A DNA stretch of 64,000 nucleotides from Sphingobacterium oryzagri (lineage in GTDB: Bacteria; Bacteroidota; Bacteroidia; Sphingobacteriales; Sphingobacteriaceae): assembly GCF_028736175.1 (NCBI RefSeq), contig NZ_CP117880.1, forward strand, positions 1,178,001 through 1,242,000, given 5' to 3'. Made by a program: the position numbers and the translations under genes. Below the pieces are notes generated by a model, which worked only from the letters and a program-made list of their open reading frames with translations, was not told where the DNA came from and did not search any database. Numbering within the stretch: position 1 is the first letter of the stretch; each line of letters begins with the position of its first letter. This document shows positions 9,334 through 19,200 of the stretch, piece after piece.

Positions 9334-10593
9334 GTGGAAACAAATAAAGGAACTGTAGTGGTTATTGGTGCTGGGATAGCAGGTCTATCTTCAGCTTTTT
9401 ATTTAGTGCAAGAAGGATGGAAGGTTGTCATACTCGAGAAAAATACGTTGGATGACAATTGTTCTTATGGAAATGCGGGCATGATCGTTCCGAGCCATTT
9501 TACGCCCATGGCAGCACCAGGCATTGTCGCGCAGGGTATTAAATGGATGTTTGATAGTAAGAGTCCGTTCTACGTTAGACCCAATCTGAGCTGGAATTTG
9601 ATGAATTGGGGACTGAAATTTTTAAAGCATGCTAACAAACAGCATGTGGATAAGCATGCTGAGGCCATTCGCGACTTAAATCTGTACAGCAGCGGCTTGT
9701 ATGACGCCTGGTCTGCACAGCCATCTTTTGATTTTGAGTTGGAGCAATCGGGTATCATGATGCTGTACAAAAGCAAAGAAGTACAGCATGAGGAAGTCGA
9801 ATTAGCAAAACGCGCACAAGATCTGCAACTAGATGTCGAGCTACTTGATGCTGCTGCTGTGCAAGCGCTGGAGCCTGAACTTAAACTGGATGTATTGGGG
9901 GCCGCTTTTTATAAATGTGATGGTAAGCTCTACCCACCCAAGTTGATGCGCCAGTTGATTGCTTATTTGAAACAACAGGGCGTCGTCTTTCATGAGCAAA
10001 CTGCGGTAACGCACTTTACAAGCGCCTCTCGTAATGTAAAAGAAGTGGTCACCAATAAAGGAAGCTTCTCGGCCGACGAGATTGTGGTAACGGCAGGTGC
10101 ATACTTGCCGCAGTTGACAGGTAAATTAAACCTGAAAACGCCGTTGATGCCCGGCAAAGGCTACTCGTTCATGTACAGCCCGCAGGAAAATAAAACATTA
10201 AAACACGCCGCTCTTTTATTGGAAGCACGCGTTGCCGTTACGCCCATGAACGGGCAAATTCGTTTCAGTGGCACTATGGAGTTAGGCTCTGCCGATGATA
10301 AAATAAACAGCAACCGCGTAAAAGGTATTGTCGAGTCTATACCCAAGTATTTTCCAGAATTGGAAGTTCCTTATCCCGAAGATAAGATTTGGTTCGGTTA
10401 CCGCCCTTGTCCGCCAGATGGACTGCCGTATCTTGGTCGCGTAAGCAAGTTATCCAACGTGACCATTGCTGCCGGAGGCGGTATGATGGGTTTAAGCCTG
10501 GGGCCTGCATTCGGCAAAGCCGTAGCTGATATTTTGGCCAATCGCGAAACAGCCACAGACATCAGTAGCTTCCGTCCGGATAGATTTGATTAA
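9334..10593 (+). CDS. FAD-dependent D-amino-acid dehydrogenase (probable D-hydroxyproline dehydrogenase)
   Basis: This 419-residue DadA/DAO-type flavoprotein opens with a dinucleotide-binding motif, VVVIGAGIAGLSSAFYL, at about residues 8-24. A GGGMMGLSLGPAFGK stretch near the C-terminus completes the FAD site. The frame begins at GTG 9334; the next in-frame ATG lies past the FAD motif and would destroy it, so GTG is the start. Its expected job is oxidation of cis-4-hydroxy-D-proline to 1-pyrroline-4-hydroxy-2-carboxylate, linking the epimerase and the deaminase. It is a single-subunit form, not the three-subunit dehydrogenase of pseudomonads. Gap to the epimerase is 27 bp. Confidence 0.88.
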   Translation: METNKGTVVVIGAGIAGLSSAFYLVQEGWKVVILEKNTLDDNCSYGNAGMIVPSHFTPMAAPGIVAQGIKWMFDSKSPFYVRPNLSWNLMNWGLKFLKHANKQHVDKHAEAIRDLNLYSSGLYDAWSAQPSFDFELEQSGIMMLYKSKEVQHEEVELAKRAQDLQLDVELLDAAAVQALEPELKLDVLGAAFYKCDGKLYPPKLMRQLIAYLKQQGVVFHEQTAVTHFTSASRNVKEVVTNKGSFSADEIVVTAGAYLPQLTGKLNLKTPLMPGKGYSFMYSPQENKTLKHAALLLEARVAVTPMNGQIRFSGTMELGSADDKINSNRVKGIVESIPKYFPELEVPYPEDKIWFGYRPCPPDGLPYLGRVSKLSNVTIAAGGGMMGLSLGPAFGKAVADILANRETATDISSFRPDRFD

Positions 10594-10619
10594 AAACACA
10601 AATAACCCCTGAAAAAATT

Positions 10620-12386
10620 ATGATATCCTTACATGTACTAACTCGAAAGACCGTCCTCTGTCTTTCGCTACTTTTCTCGAACAATTTAATCATGGCACAA
10701 TCTTCCGATTTATATGCACACACCACGCCGATCGAACCGTTGATCGTGCAGTACGGGCATGATGTGCAGGCAATCAATTATTTTTACGGTCCTATGCCTA
10801 AGGGATGGGGCAATCAAGCCGCCGCCGAATCGCCGGAGCAGTTGGAAAGATTGTTGCAGTTAGATCAATCTTACCTGGATAAGCTACAGGCTTTCCCCTA
10901 TCAGTCTTTAGAAACAAATGGACAGGTAGATTTTGTGTTGTTGAAACGAAAAGTAAAACAGGATATCGAAGACTTGATTGGAAAAAAAGAAACCTACAAG
11001 CGATTGGAAAAACACCTGCCATTTGCGCAGGAAATCTACCAATTTGAAAAACTTCGCAGACGGGGCACGGCCATTGATGGCGAAGCGATTTCTAAGACAC
11101 TCTATACCTCGGCAGGGAAGGTAGAGAAAGCTACTGCCGAGCTCGCCTCGTTAGCTTCACTACCTTACGAAGATGTAGATTTTCTCAAAGATATTTTAAA
11201 CTCGCTGAAGTTACGCCTGGCGAGTTCGTACGACTTTTATAACGGATACGACCCGATGTTTACCTGGTGGGGCCCTGCGCCTTACAAGCAACTTGCCGAG
11301 AAACTTGATGCCTACGAGAAAACGTTGGCGAGCAAAAGTGATTGGAAGGTGTTCGATGATGGGAGCATGATCGGAGGTACGCCTATAGGTCGGAAAGAAC
11401 TGAATAAACAGTTAAAAAATGAAATGGTAAACTATACGGCTGATGAACTTCTGAAATTAGCCGATCAAGAATTTGCCTGGTGCGAAGCGGAGCTCTTGAA
11501 AGCATCCAAAGAGATGGGTTTTGGCACCGACTGGAAAGCCGCGCAGGAGAAAGTTAAGCAATCGTATGTACCTGCCGGTCACCAGCCGGAGCTGATCTTG
11601 AAGCTGTACAACGATGCGCAAGAATTTATCCAAAAAAATGAATTGATGGATATTCCCCCATTAGCTGATGAAACCTGGGGCATGATTATGATGACTCCTG
11701 AGCGTCAATTGGTTAATCCATTTTTTACTGGCGGTCGTGAAATCAGCATTTCGTATCCGACAGATGGGATGACGCAGGATCAAAAGCTGATGAGTATGCG
11801 CGGTAACAATCCTTTTTTCTCGCGCGGCACTGTGCAGCATGAGCTTAACCCGGGGCACCACTTGCAATATTTTATGAATAGACGGCACAAGCCATACCGC
11901 GAGCGTGCATTCAACACACCATTCTGGACCGAAGGCTGGACGCTGTATTGGGAGTTGTTGCTCTACAGCAAAGATTTTGCACATACACCAGAAGAGCGCA
12001 TTGGTATGTTGTTTTGGCGCATGCACCGTTGTGCGCGGATCACCTTCAGTATTAAATTTCATCTAGGGGAGTGGACGCCACAGCAATGTATTAATTATCT
12101 GGTCGATAAAGTAGGTTTCGAAACGGCAAACGCCCATGGTGAAGTAAAACGCTCTTTCGAAGGGCGGTACAGTCCGCTTTATCAGCTCGCTTATTTAGTA
12201 GGTGGCTTGCAATTGATGAGTATCAAAAACGAGCTGGTAGAAACTGGCAAAATGTCGTACAAAGAATTTCATGACCAGGTAATTAAAGAAAACTACCTGC
12301 CTATGGAGATGTTGCGTGCCATCATGACCAAGCAAAACCTTTCGCCAGATCATGAGACTTCCTGGAAATTTTACAACTTTAAGTAA
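10620..12386 (+). CDS. DUF885-family secreted metallopeptidase-like protein
   Basis: This 588-residue protein has an N-terminal hydrophobic segment ending at about IMAQ27 (signal peptide). It carries the DUF885 signature HELNPGHHLQ at residues 407-416, a candidate zinc site with His407, Glu408, His413 and His414, followed by EGWTLYWE at 438-445. DUF885 proteins resemble M32/M3-type metallopeptidases by fold; substrate specificity is not established. Here it lies 26 bp after the D-hydroxyproline dehydrogenase and 3 bp before an amino acid permease. A role in trimming proline- or hydroxyproline-rich peptides in the periplasm is a reasonable inference. Confidence 0.82.
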   Translation: MISLHVLTRKTVLCLSLLFSNNLIMAQSSDLYAHTTPIEPLIVQYGHDVQAINYFYGPMPKGWGNQAAAESPEQLERLLQLDQSYLDKLQAFPYQSLETNGQVDFVLLKRKVKQDIEDLIGKKETYKRLEKHLPFAQEIYQFEKLRRRGTAIDGEAISKTLYTSAGKVEKATAELASLASLPYEDVDFLKDILNSLKLRLASSYDFYNGYDPMFTWWGPAPYKQLAEKLDAYEKTLASKSDWKVFDDGSMIGGTPIGRKELNKQLKNEMVNYTADELLKLADQEFAWCEAELLKASKEMGFGTDWKAAQEKVKQSYVPAGHQPELILKLYNDAQEFIQKNELMDIPPLADETWGMIMMTPERQLVNPFFTGGREISISYPTDGMTQDQKLMSMRGNNPFFSRGTVQHELNPGHHLQYFMNRRHKPYRERAFNTPFWTEGWTLYWELLLYSKDFAHTPEERIGMLFWRMHRCARITFSIKFHLGEWTPQQCINYLVDKVGFETANAHGEVKRSFEGRYSPLYQLAYLVGGLQLMSIKNELVETGKMSYKEFHDQVIKENYLPMEMLRAIMTKQNLSPDHETSWKFYNFK

Positions 12387-12389
12387 GCG

Positions 12390-13808
12390 ATGGAAAGTAC
12401 GAAAACATCATTTAATAAATCGATGAGCCTGCTCGATGCCACCATGTTGGTGGCGGGTAGCATGATTGGCTCGGGTATTTTTATTGTATCAGCCGATATC
12501 GCGCGTAATACCGGTTCAGCCGGCTGGATGATGCTCATCTGGGTGATTTGTGGCTTTATGACACTAACTGCCGCGTTGACTTACGGCGAGCTAAGTGCCA
12601 TGTTTCCGAAGGCAGGCGGCCAGTATGTGTATCTTCGCGAAGCTTACAATCCGCTGGTTAGCTTTGTTTTTGGCTGGACATTTTTTGCCGTCATTCAGAC
12701 GGCTACCATCGCCGCTGTTGGCGTCGCTTTTGCTAAATTTACCGCATACCTCTTTCCCGTTTTGGATGAAGATGTTTACCTGTTCGTGTTAGGCGATTAT
12801 CGCGTTTCCTCGGCCCAGGTACTGTCTATTGCGGTCATCATCTTACTCACTTTTATTAATTCGCGCGGAATAAATAGCGGTAAGCTGGTGCAAACCACAC
12901 TTACCTTGATCAAGATCGTCAGTTTGTTGCTGCTCATCTTATTTGGGTTTATCGCGTTTAAGTATGAAGTGTGGAATATCAACTGGCTTAGCGCAGATAT
13001 CTGGGCGCTGCGTAAACTTAATTTCGACGGTACTTTGGAAGAGTATAGCACCTTTGGTGCATTCGGTGCGATCTCTGCAGCGCTTGTCGGTGCCTTGTTC
13101 AGTAGTGATTCCTGGCATTCTTCTTCCAGCGTTGCAGGCGAAATAAAAAATCCGCAACGTAATATCGGCCTTAGCTTGGCTTTGGGTACAACGATCGTAA
13201 CCATTATCTACATCCTGACGAACTTGATGTATACCGGCGTGCTGGATTTGCATCAAATGGTCAACGCACCGAAAGATCGCGTGGCCATGAGTGCAGCACA
13301 GGAGATCTTTGGGCCGTTCGGCATCACGATTATTGCCGTCATGATTATGATCAGTACCTTTGGCTGTAACAACGGGATTATTTTATCCGGCGCCCGCGTG
13401 TATTATTCGATGGCGCAAGATGGCTTGTTCTTTAAAAAGGTAGGCGTTTTAAATAAAAATGCTGTCCCGGCTTACGCGCTGTGGCTACAGTGTGTAATCG
13501 CATCGCTCTGGTGCCTGAGTGGTAAGTATGGCGATCTACTTGATATGATTACTTGCGTGGTGGTGGTGTTTTATGTGTTGGCGGTTGCCGGCGTCATCCG
13601 GCTACGTTATACCCGGCCGCATTTGCCAAGACCGTATAAGGCATTTGGTTATCCATTTTTGCCGATTATTTATATCGTGATGGGAACGGCTTTTATCGTG
13701 CTGATGTTAATCTATAAGCCCGATTATACCGTGCCCGGTATCTTGATCGCCTTGGCTGGTGTGCCTATATTTTTCTTCGTTAATAAAAAACAAACTAAGC
13801 ATGTTTAA
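12390..13808 (+). CDS. APC-family amino acid permease
   Basis: This 472-residue integral membrane protein has about twelve hydrophobic segments. It shows the family start region MLVAGSMIGSGIFIVSADIA with the conserved GSGIF motif, and the TYGELSAMFPKAGGQYVYL stretch typical of the amino acid/polyamine/organocation superfamily. It sits between two peptidase genes and overlaps the next start by 8 bp. The likely cargo is hydroxyproline, proline or another collagen-derived amino acid, inferred from position. It would act in the inner membrane, after the secreted peptidases have released free amino acids or small peptides. Confidence 0.88.
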   Translation: MESTKTSFNKSMSLLDATMLVAGSMIGSGIFIVSADIARNTGSAGWMMLIWVICGFMTLTAALTYGELSAMFPKAGGQYVYLREAYNPLVSFVFGWTFFAVIQTATIAAVGVAFAKFTAYLFPVLDEDVYLFVLGDYRVSSAQVLSIAVIILLTFINSRGINSGKLVQTTLTLIKIVSLLLLILFGFIAFKYEVWNINWLSADIWALRKLNFDGTLEEYSTFGAFGAISAALVGALFSSDSWHSSSSVAGEIKNPQRNIGLSLALGTTIVTIIYILTNLMYTGVLDLHQMVNAPKDRVAMSAAQEIFGPFGITIIAVMIMISTFGCNNGIILSGARVYYSMAQDGLFFKKVGVLNKNAVPAYALWLQCVIASLWCLSGKYGDLLDMITCVVVVFYVLAVAGVIRLRYTRPHLPRPYKAFGYPFLPIIYIVMGTAFIVLMLIYKPDYTVPGILIALAGVPIFFFVNKKQTKHV

Positions 13809-16038
13809 TCGATATTTTTATTTGTTCGCCCTTGCCGTACTGGCCAACGTTAGCAGTTTTGCACAAGGTACGGTGGAAGATTTTAGGCGAGCAAAAGAAC
13901 TGCGTGGCAAAATAACCAACAAGGTTTATCAAGTGCCTACGCAAATCAAGTGGAACGAGCAGGGCGACCTGCTATGGTATGAAAAGAATACGCCAACCGG
14001 CAAGCAGTTTATCTTGGTTGATCCAAAAGCGGCTTCGAAAAGTACACTTTTTGAACTTAGCGCGCTGACCAATGCCTTGAAAGCCGCTTTAAATAAACCG
14101 GTGGATGCCGCATCGCTGGTCAGTGATCAGATCAAATTAATTGATCGTGATTTAGTCGAGTTTACTTATGACGGCTATGTATGGTCCTGGAATCGATCGA
14201 CCAGCAAGCTCGATAAAAAAGATAAAGCAAAGAATGATCGCCGTAATGGCTATTGGGGACATCGGTTTGACGATAGCAAGGGAGAACCGATTGCTTCACC
14301 AGATAGTTCGCTAATTGCCTACATTAAAAATAGCAACATTTATCTCGCTAAAAAAGGTGATCCAAAATCGGAAAAGCAACTGACATTTGACGGCAGTTTG
14401 GGCGATTATTATGCCGCACATATCCACTGGTCGCCCGATGGCAAAAAGCTCGCGACGAGCAAAGTGCGCAAAGCCGAGTTACGCATCCTGACGCTTTTAG
14501 AATCATCACCGATGGATCAATTGCAACCTAAATTGCAGACGCGGGACTATCCAAAACCTGGCGACGCCATATCGCAATATACGCCCGTCATTTACAACCT
14601 GGAAACCAGTCAGCTATTTCCGGCCGACGATAAGCTCATCGACAATCAATTTTCGGTAAGCCGAATAGATTGGCGGGAAGATAGCCGCGCTATTACTTTC
14701 GAGTTTAACAAGCGTGGGCATCAGCAATACGCTGTGTTAGAACTGGACGCCAACAAAGGTAGCAGCCGCTACCTCATCAATGAGCAAAACAAAACCTTTA
14801 TAGATTACAGCGGCAAGCGATTCCGTGAAGATATCCGAGATGGTAAAGAAATTATCTGGGCTTCTGAACGCGATGGCTGGAACCATTTGTACCGCTACAA
14901 TGGTGAAACCGGTGCGGTGATCAACCAGATTACCAAAGGCGATTGGGTGGTGCGCCGCGTCATCGAAGTAGACGATGCTAAAAAGCAAATAATTTTTGAA
15001 GCTAGTGGCAAAAACAAAAAGCAAGATCCCTATTTTATCCAATATTACCGGGTAAACTTTGATGGTAGCAACCTGACGGAACTGACGAAAGAGGACGGAA
15101 GCCACAGTGCTTCGTTTAATAAAGACTATAGTTATTTTGTAGATGTCTACTCGCGGATTGATCAGGTGCCCACGGCCGTGCTGCGCAATAGCGATGGCAA
15201 AGCGGTATTGACATTGGAAACGGGCGACGATGAAGCGTTACGCGCTACAGGCTGGAAGGCGCCGGAAGTATTCACCGCAAAAGCAAGAGATGGCAAAACG
15301 GATATTTGGGGTATTATTATACGACCAACTAATTTTGATGCCACAAAGAAATATCCGGTTATTGAGTACATCTATGCTGGTCCGCACAGCTCTTTTGTGC
15401 CCAAAACCTTTATTCCTAATCCGAGTGGTATGCAAGAACTTGCCGAACTGGGATTTATCGTCGTGCAGATTGATGGCATGGGCACATCCAACCGATCAAA
15501 GGCTTTTCACGATATTTGCTGGAAAAATCTGAAAGATGCGGGTTTTCCGGATCGTATACTATGGATGAAAGATGCTGCAAAGCAATATCCTTATATGGAT
15601 TTAGAACATGTCGGTATCTATGGCACCTCTGCCGGCGGACAAAGCTCAACAGCAGCGATGCTTTTTCATCCTGAATTTTATAAGGTAGCGGTTTCATCCT
15701 GCGGTTGTCATGATAACCGCATGGACAAAATATGGTGGAATGAGCAGTGGATGGGCTGGCCTATCGGACCAGAATATTCGGCTTGCTCCAATATCGATAA
15801 CGCGGCCAACCTGCAAGGTAAATTGATGCTGATCGTCGGAGAATTGGATGATAATGTTGACCCATCTTCGACTTATCAACTAACCAACGCCTTGATTAAA
15901 GCTAGCAAAGATCACGAACTTATTGTGGTGCCCGGAATGGGGCACTCTTCAGGAGGCGACTACGGCGAGAAGAAACGTCGCGATTTCTTTGTAAAGCACT
16001 TGATGGGCGTAAATCCGCCATCGTGGACGGCTAATTAA
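13801..16038 (+). CDS. S9-family prolyl dipeptidyl peptidase (DPP IV type), exported
   Basis: The product is 745 residues when started at ATG 13801, which gives a clean signal peptide (MFNRYFYLFALAVLANVSSF, then AQ). An upstream in-frame start at 13759 would bury that signal and overlap the permease more, so it is rejected. The N-terminal half is a beta-propeller (DPPIV_N type). The C-terminal alpha/beta hydrolase domain shows the nucleophile elbow GIYGTSAGGQS, an acid in GELDDNVDP and the histidine in GMGHSSGG. DPP IV-type enzymes release Xaa-Pro dipeptides, matching the adjacent hydroxyproline pathway. The 8-bp overlap with the permease gene suggests translational coupling. Confidence 0.9.
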   Translation: MFNRYFYLFALAVLANVSSFAQGTVEDFRRAKELRGKITNKVYQVPTQIKWNEQGDLLWYEKNTPTGKQFILVDPKAASKSTLFELSALTNALKAALNKPVDAASLVSDQIKLIDRDLVEFTYDGYVWSWNRSTSKLDKKDKAKNDRRNGYWGHRFDDSKGEPIASPDSSLIAYIKNSNIYLAKKGDPKSEKQLTFDGSLGDYYAAHIHWSPDGKKLATSKVRKAELRILTLLESSPMDQLQPKLQTRDYPKPGDAISQYTPVIYNLETSQLFPADDKLIDNQFSVSRIDWREDSRAITFEFNKRGHQQYAVLELDANKGSSRYLINEQNKTFIDYSGKRFREDIRDGKEIIWASERDGWNHLYRYNGETGAVINQITKGDWVVRRVIEVDDAKKQIIFEASGKNKKQDPYFIQYYRVNFDGSNLTELTKEDGSHSASFNKDYSYFVDVYSRIDQVPTAVLRNSDGKAVLTLETGDDEALRATGWKAPEVFTAKARDGKTDIWGIIIRPTNFDATKKYPVIEYIYAGPHSSFVPKTFIPNPSGMQELAELGFIVVQIDGMGTSNRSKAFHDICWKNLKDAGFPDRILWMKDAAKQYPYMDLEHVGIYGTSAGGQSSTAAMLFHPEFYKVAVSSCGCHDNRMDKIWWNEQWMGWPIGPEYSACSNIDNAANLQGKLMLIVGELDDNVDPSSTYQLTNALIKASKDHELIVVPGMGHSSGGDYGEKKRRDFFVKHLMGVNPPSWTAN

Positions 16039-16058
16039 TCCTTTCACATACTTTTTTT

Positions 16059-16110
16059 GCGTCCCCCGCTCGGCTTCATCCATGCTTATGGTGTGCCAGG
16101 CGGGGGACGC
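16059..16110. terminator. GC-rich inverted repeat after the peptidase gene
   Basis: Arms GCGTCCCCCGC (16059-16069) and GCGGGGGACGC (16100-16110) are perfect complements around a 30-nt loop. They lie 20 bp after the stop codon. No T-run follows on the plus strand, so it may stall or stabilise the transcript end rather than act as a classic intrinsic terminator. Confidence 0.45.
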
Positions 16111-16175
16111 GCTATTTGCGCGCAGGCGAAGAAGTTAATATATGACCCTGATTTATCAAAATGCGAAATAAAGAT

Positions 16176-16198
16176 GGTAGCGCTATCGTTTATTTTTG
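16176..16198 (+). promoter_or_regulatory. candidate promoter/operator of the large GH43 gene
   Basis: A TATTTTTG box (16191-16198) matches TAnnTTTG and ends 19 nt before the ATG at 16218. Just upstream is the 8-bp palindrome TAGCGCTA (about 16178-16185). The pair is further enclosed by TTATCAAAA and a TTTTTGATAA stretch. This arrangement would suit a repressor or activator site. Confidence 0.4.
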
Positions 16199-16217
16199 AT
16201 AACCTGAATAATCTCTT

Positions 16218-19200
16218 ATGAAAGCCTTTATCTATTTCTGCCTGAGTGTAGCTGTTCTTTTTTTGCAAAGCGTTTTTGCACAAAAGAACGCGACGTCGCC
16301 CAACGTGGGCAACCCGATCTTACCTGGCTATTTCGCCGATCCCACAATCAAAAAAATTGGTGACACGTATTATATGTATGCGACGACAGATGGTAACGGT
16401 GGCGGCTTCGGCCCATCGCAGGTATGGACATCAAAGGACTTTGTAAACTGGGCAATACAACCGATGAATTGGCCAAATACGCATTGGTATTGGGCGCCCG
16501 ACATGACCAAAGGTTACGATGGCCGTTATTATTTATACTACAGCCAGCCGGTGGAGCTTTACGGTGCGGTTTCTGATACACCAGTTGGTCCGTGGACTTC
16601 GCTGGCCGCTAATGATCAGGCTATTGTGCCCAATTACAAGATTCCGGGTGTGATTACGCTTGATGGGCAAACCTTTACCGACGATGATGGCAAGATTTAT
16701 ATGTTTTGGGGAACCTGGGGCATTTATCCGGAACATGGCTGTGCTGTTGGCTTGCTCAACCCGGATATGAAAACCTTTGCGCGCATCGAGCTCATTCCAA
16801 ATACCGTAGCGAAAGACTTTTTTGAGGCACCCATTATGTTTAAACGCAAGGGGATTTATTACCTGCTCTATTCATCGGGGCATTGCGAAGATCATACTTA
16901 TCGGGTGCAATATGTCAAGAGCAAAAATGGCCCTTTTGGTCCTTACGAATATCCCGCGGAAAATCCCATTTTGGTGACAAATGCAGACGGCACCATTCAC
17001 GGACCGGGCCACAACGGCATTTTAGAAGAAAATGGAAAACATTATATCGTATATCATCGGCATAACAACCCACATTCGGGAGGCGGTTTTCACCGACAAG
17101 TAGCAGCCGATGAGTTGCTGTTTGACGAAAACGGTGATATAAAGAATGTTGTGCCTACGCACGAAGGAATAGGCTTTCTAGGCAAAAATACACGTCCTTT
17201 CAACGATTTGGCATTGGGCAAAAAAGTGTCTGCTTCTTCCACTTATAGTGCCGATTTCAAACCAGCGTTTGCTGTAGATAATAATAATGGTACGTTGTGG
17301 CGTGCCGCGAATAATGCTGGCGACGCCTGGTTGCAGATTGATCTGGCCAAGCAAGAAAAGATTCAAACAGTATTGCTGGAAATGGAATATCCGACCTACG
17401 CTTACCAATATACTATCGAACTATCGTCAGATGGTAAGCAATGGCAGCTGTTTTCCGACCAGCGTAAAAATGATAAATGGGCAAGCCCCATCATTGCAAA
17501 CGGAAACGCAACCGCGCGCTATGTGCGTCTGCGTATTTTTAATACGCAGCTCGTAGGTTTGCCGCGTGGCGTTTGGAATATCAAGGTGTACAGCGAAAAT
17601 ATTAGCCAGCAGACCATCTGGTCGGATGCGCAAGACATGCCTGAACCGCAAGATACACCGAAGGGCGATTTACTCGTTTTGGAGGCGGCAGATGTTTTGG
17701 CAGGAAATACGATGACACAGCTGGCAAACAAAGGTCAGCTTGCCGGTCGGTGGCAAGCCGAGGAGCCGCTAGCCGTAAAAGATTATCAAGGTAAACGCGC
17801 ATTTTATTTTGATGGTGCAAACAGGCTTACCTCCAGCTTTGCCGTGCCGCAAGGTTTAGCGGGCAACGGAGCTTACACGCTGCAAATGTGGGTAAATAAT
17901 CCGGAGCTGGCGCGTGTAGAACCTTTAATAAATTGGTCTAAGCCTGGGCACGATCTTACGTTGGCCAGCTTCGGTTATGGTACCGACAAAGCAGCCGGCG
18001 CGATACGGCATGGTGGATGGGCTGACATGGGCTATGATACGATGCCGCCCGCTAACCAGTGGCAGTATATTGTGCTGAGTTTTGACGGCTACATGGAGCG
18101 TCTTTATGTGAATGGAAAGTTACAAAAAGAACAAAACAAGATGTTGTTTGTGCGCACAGCCGATCATTTTACGATTGGCGGACTGGCCGATGATTTTTTT
18201 GACGGTTATGTGGCCTCGCTGCGCTTGGCGAATAAGGCACTGACCAGCGAAGAAGTCATGGCCGCCTTCCAGGCCGCTACGATAAGCGATTACAGCTTGT
18301 CGCTTGAGACGGCGGATTTACCGTTAGGAAAACGGACATCCCTACCGATTTTCGGAAATGCCGTCCCGGCACATACGCAAGCCACAATGCAAGGCGAAAT
18401 TAAAAGCTATGCCGGAAGAATCGGGCTGGCTGCAACAACAATTGAACTACCGGAACTGGATAAGTTGCTGGCCACGGAAAACTATACGGCAGTTTTTGAT
18501 GTATATGACGGGAAAGTTTGGGCATTACTGGTCGTACGAAAAAAGGACGGTAAAATTAGTTATTACCGTAATGGTAAACCGGTCACCAATCTACCCTTTG
18601 TTAAATCGGGTAAATTAGCTACCGCAAGAATCGTAAATGATATGTCTGCTATTCACAGCATACACGTTAGTTCTGAAGATCAACATGATCAGGATATTCA
18701 AACTACTTACGAAGCTTGGTTGGGCAAGACACAGGCAGCCCTGCTGCAAGAGCCTCTTACGGTTGATCGTACGCCGTATCGTATAAATGAAGATCAACTG
18801 TTTATAAGCCTTAAAAATCCAAATAAAGCATTACAATACCAATTTAAGTACGGCGAGCAAGCATCTGCTTGGAGCAACGCCGCGCATGCGCTCTTCACGT
18901 ATGACCAGCGGCTGAGCGATGTGCAAGCTTTCGCGAGAGATCGCTTTGGCAACGTGAGCCAAGAGGCCGCTTTTACGTTAGCCAAAAAGGCGCCAATCAA
19001 CTTGCCAAGCAGCATGCAGCGATTCGACCTTACACAAACAAAAGAACTTCCATTTTGGGATGGGATGAACTTGCCGTCGGCAACAGATCGCATGCAGGTG
19101 GAGGTTTCGGCAGTAGATGGCGCATGGCGCCTAGGGTCGAAAGATACCAAATGGGGTAAAAAGGAAGAGATGGGCCCATTTCTGTTTAAGAAGCTTTCGG

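Noticed and set aside
11661..12062. 133-residue minus-strand frame opposite the DUF885 gene
   Set aside because: It is antisense to the conserved HELNPGHH region, so it is a shadow frame.
13759..13800. Longer N-terminus for the S9 peptidase
   Set aside because: It would put fourteen extra residues before a clean signal peptide and overlap the permease gene by 50 bp; ATG 13801 is preferred.
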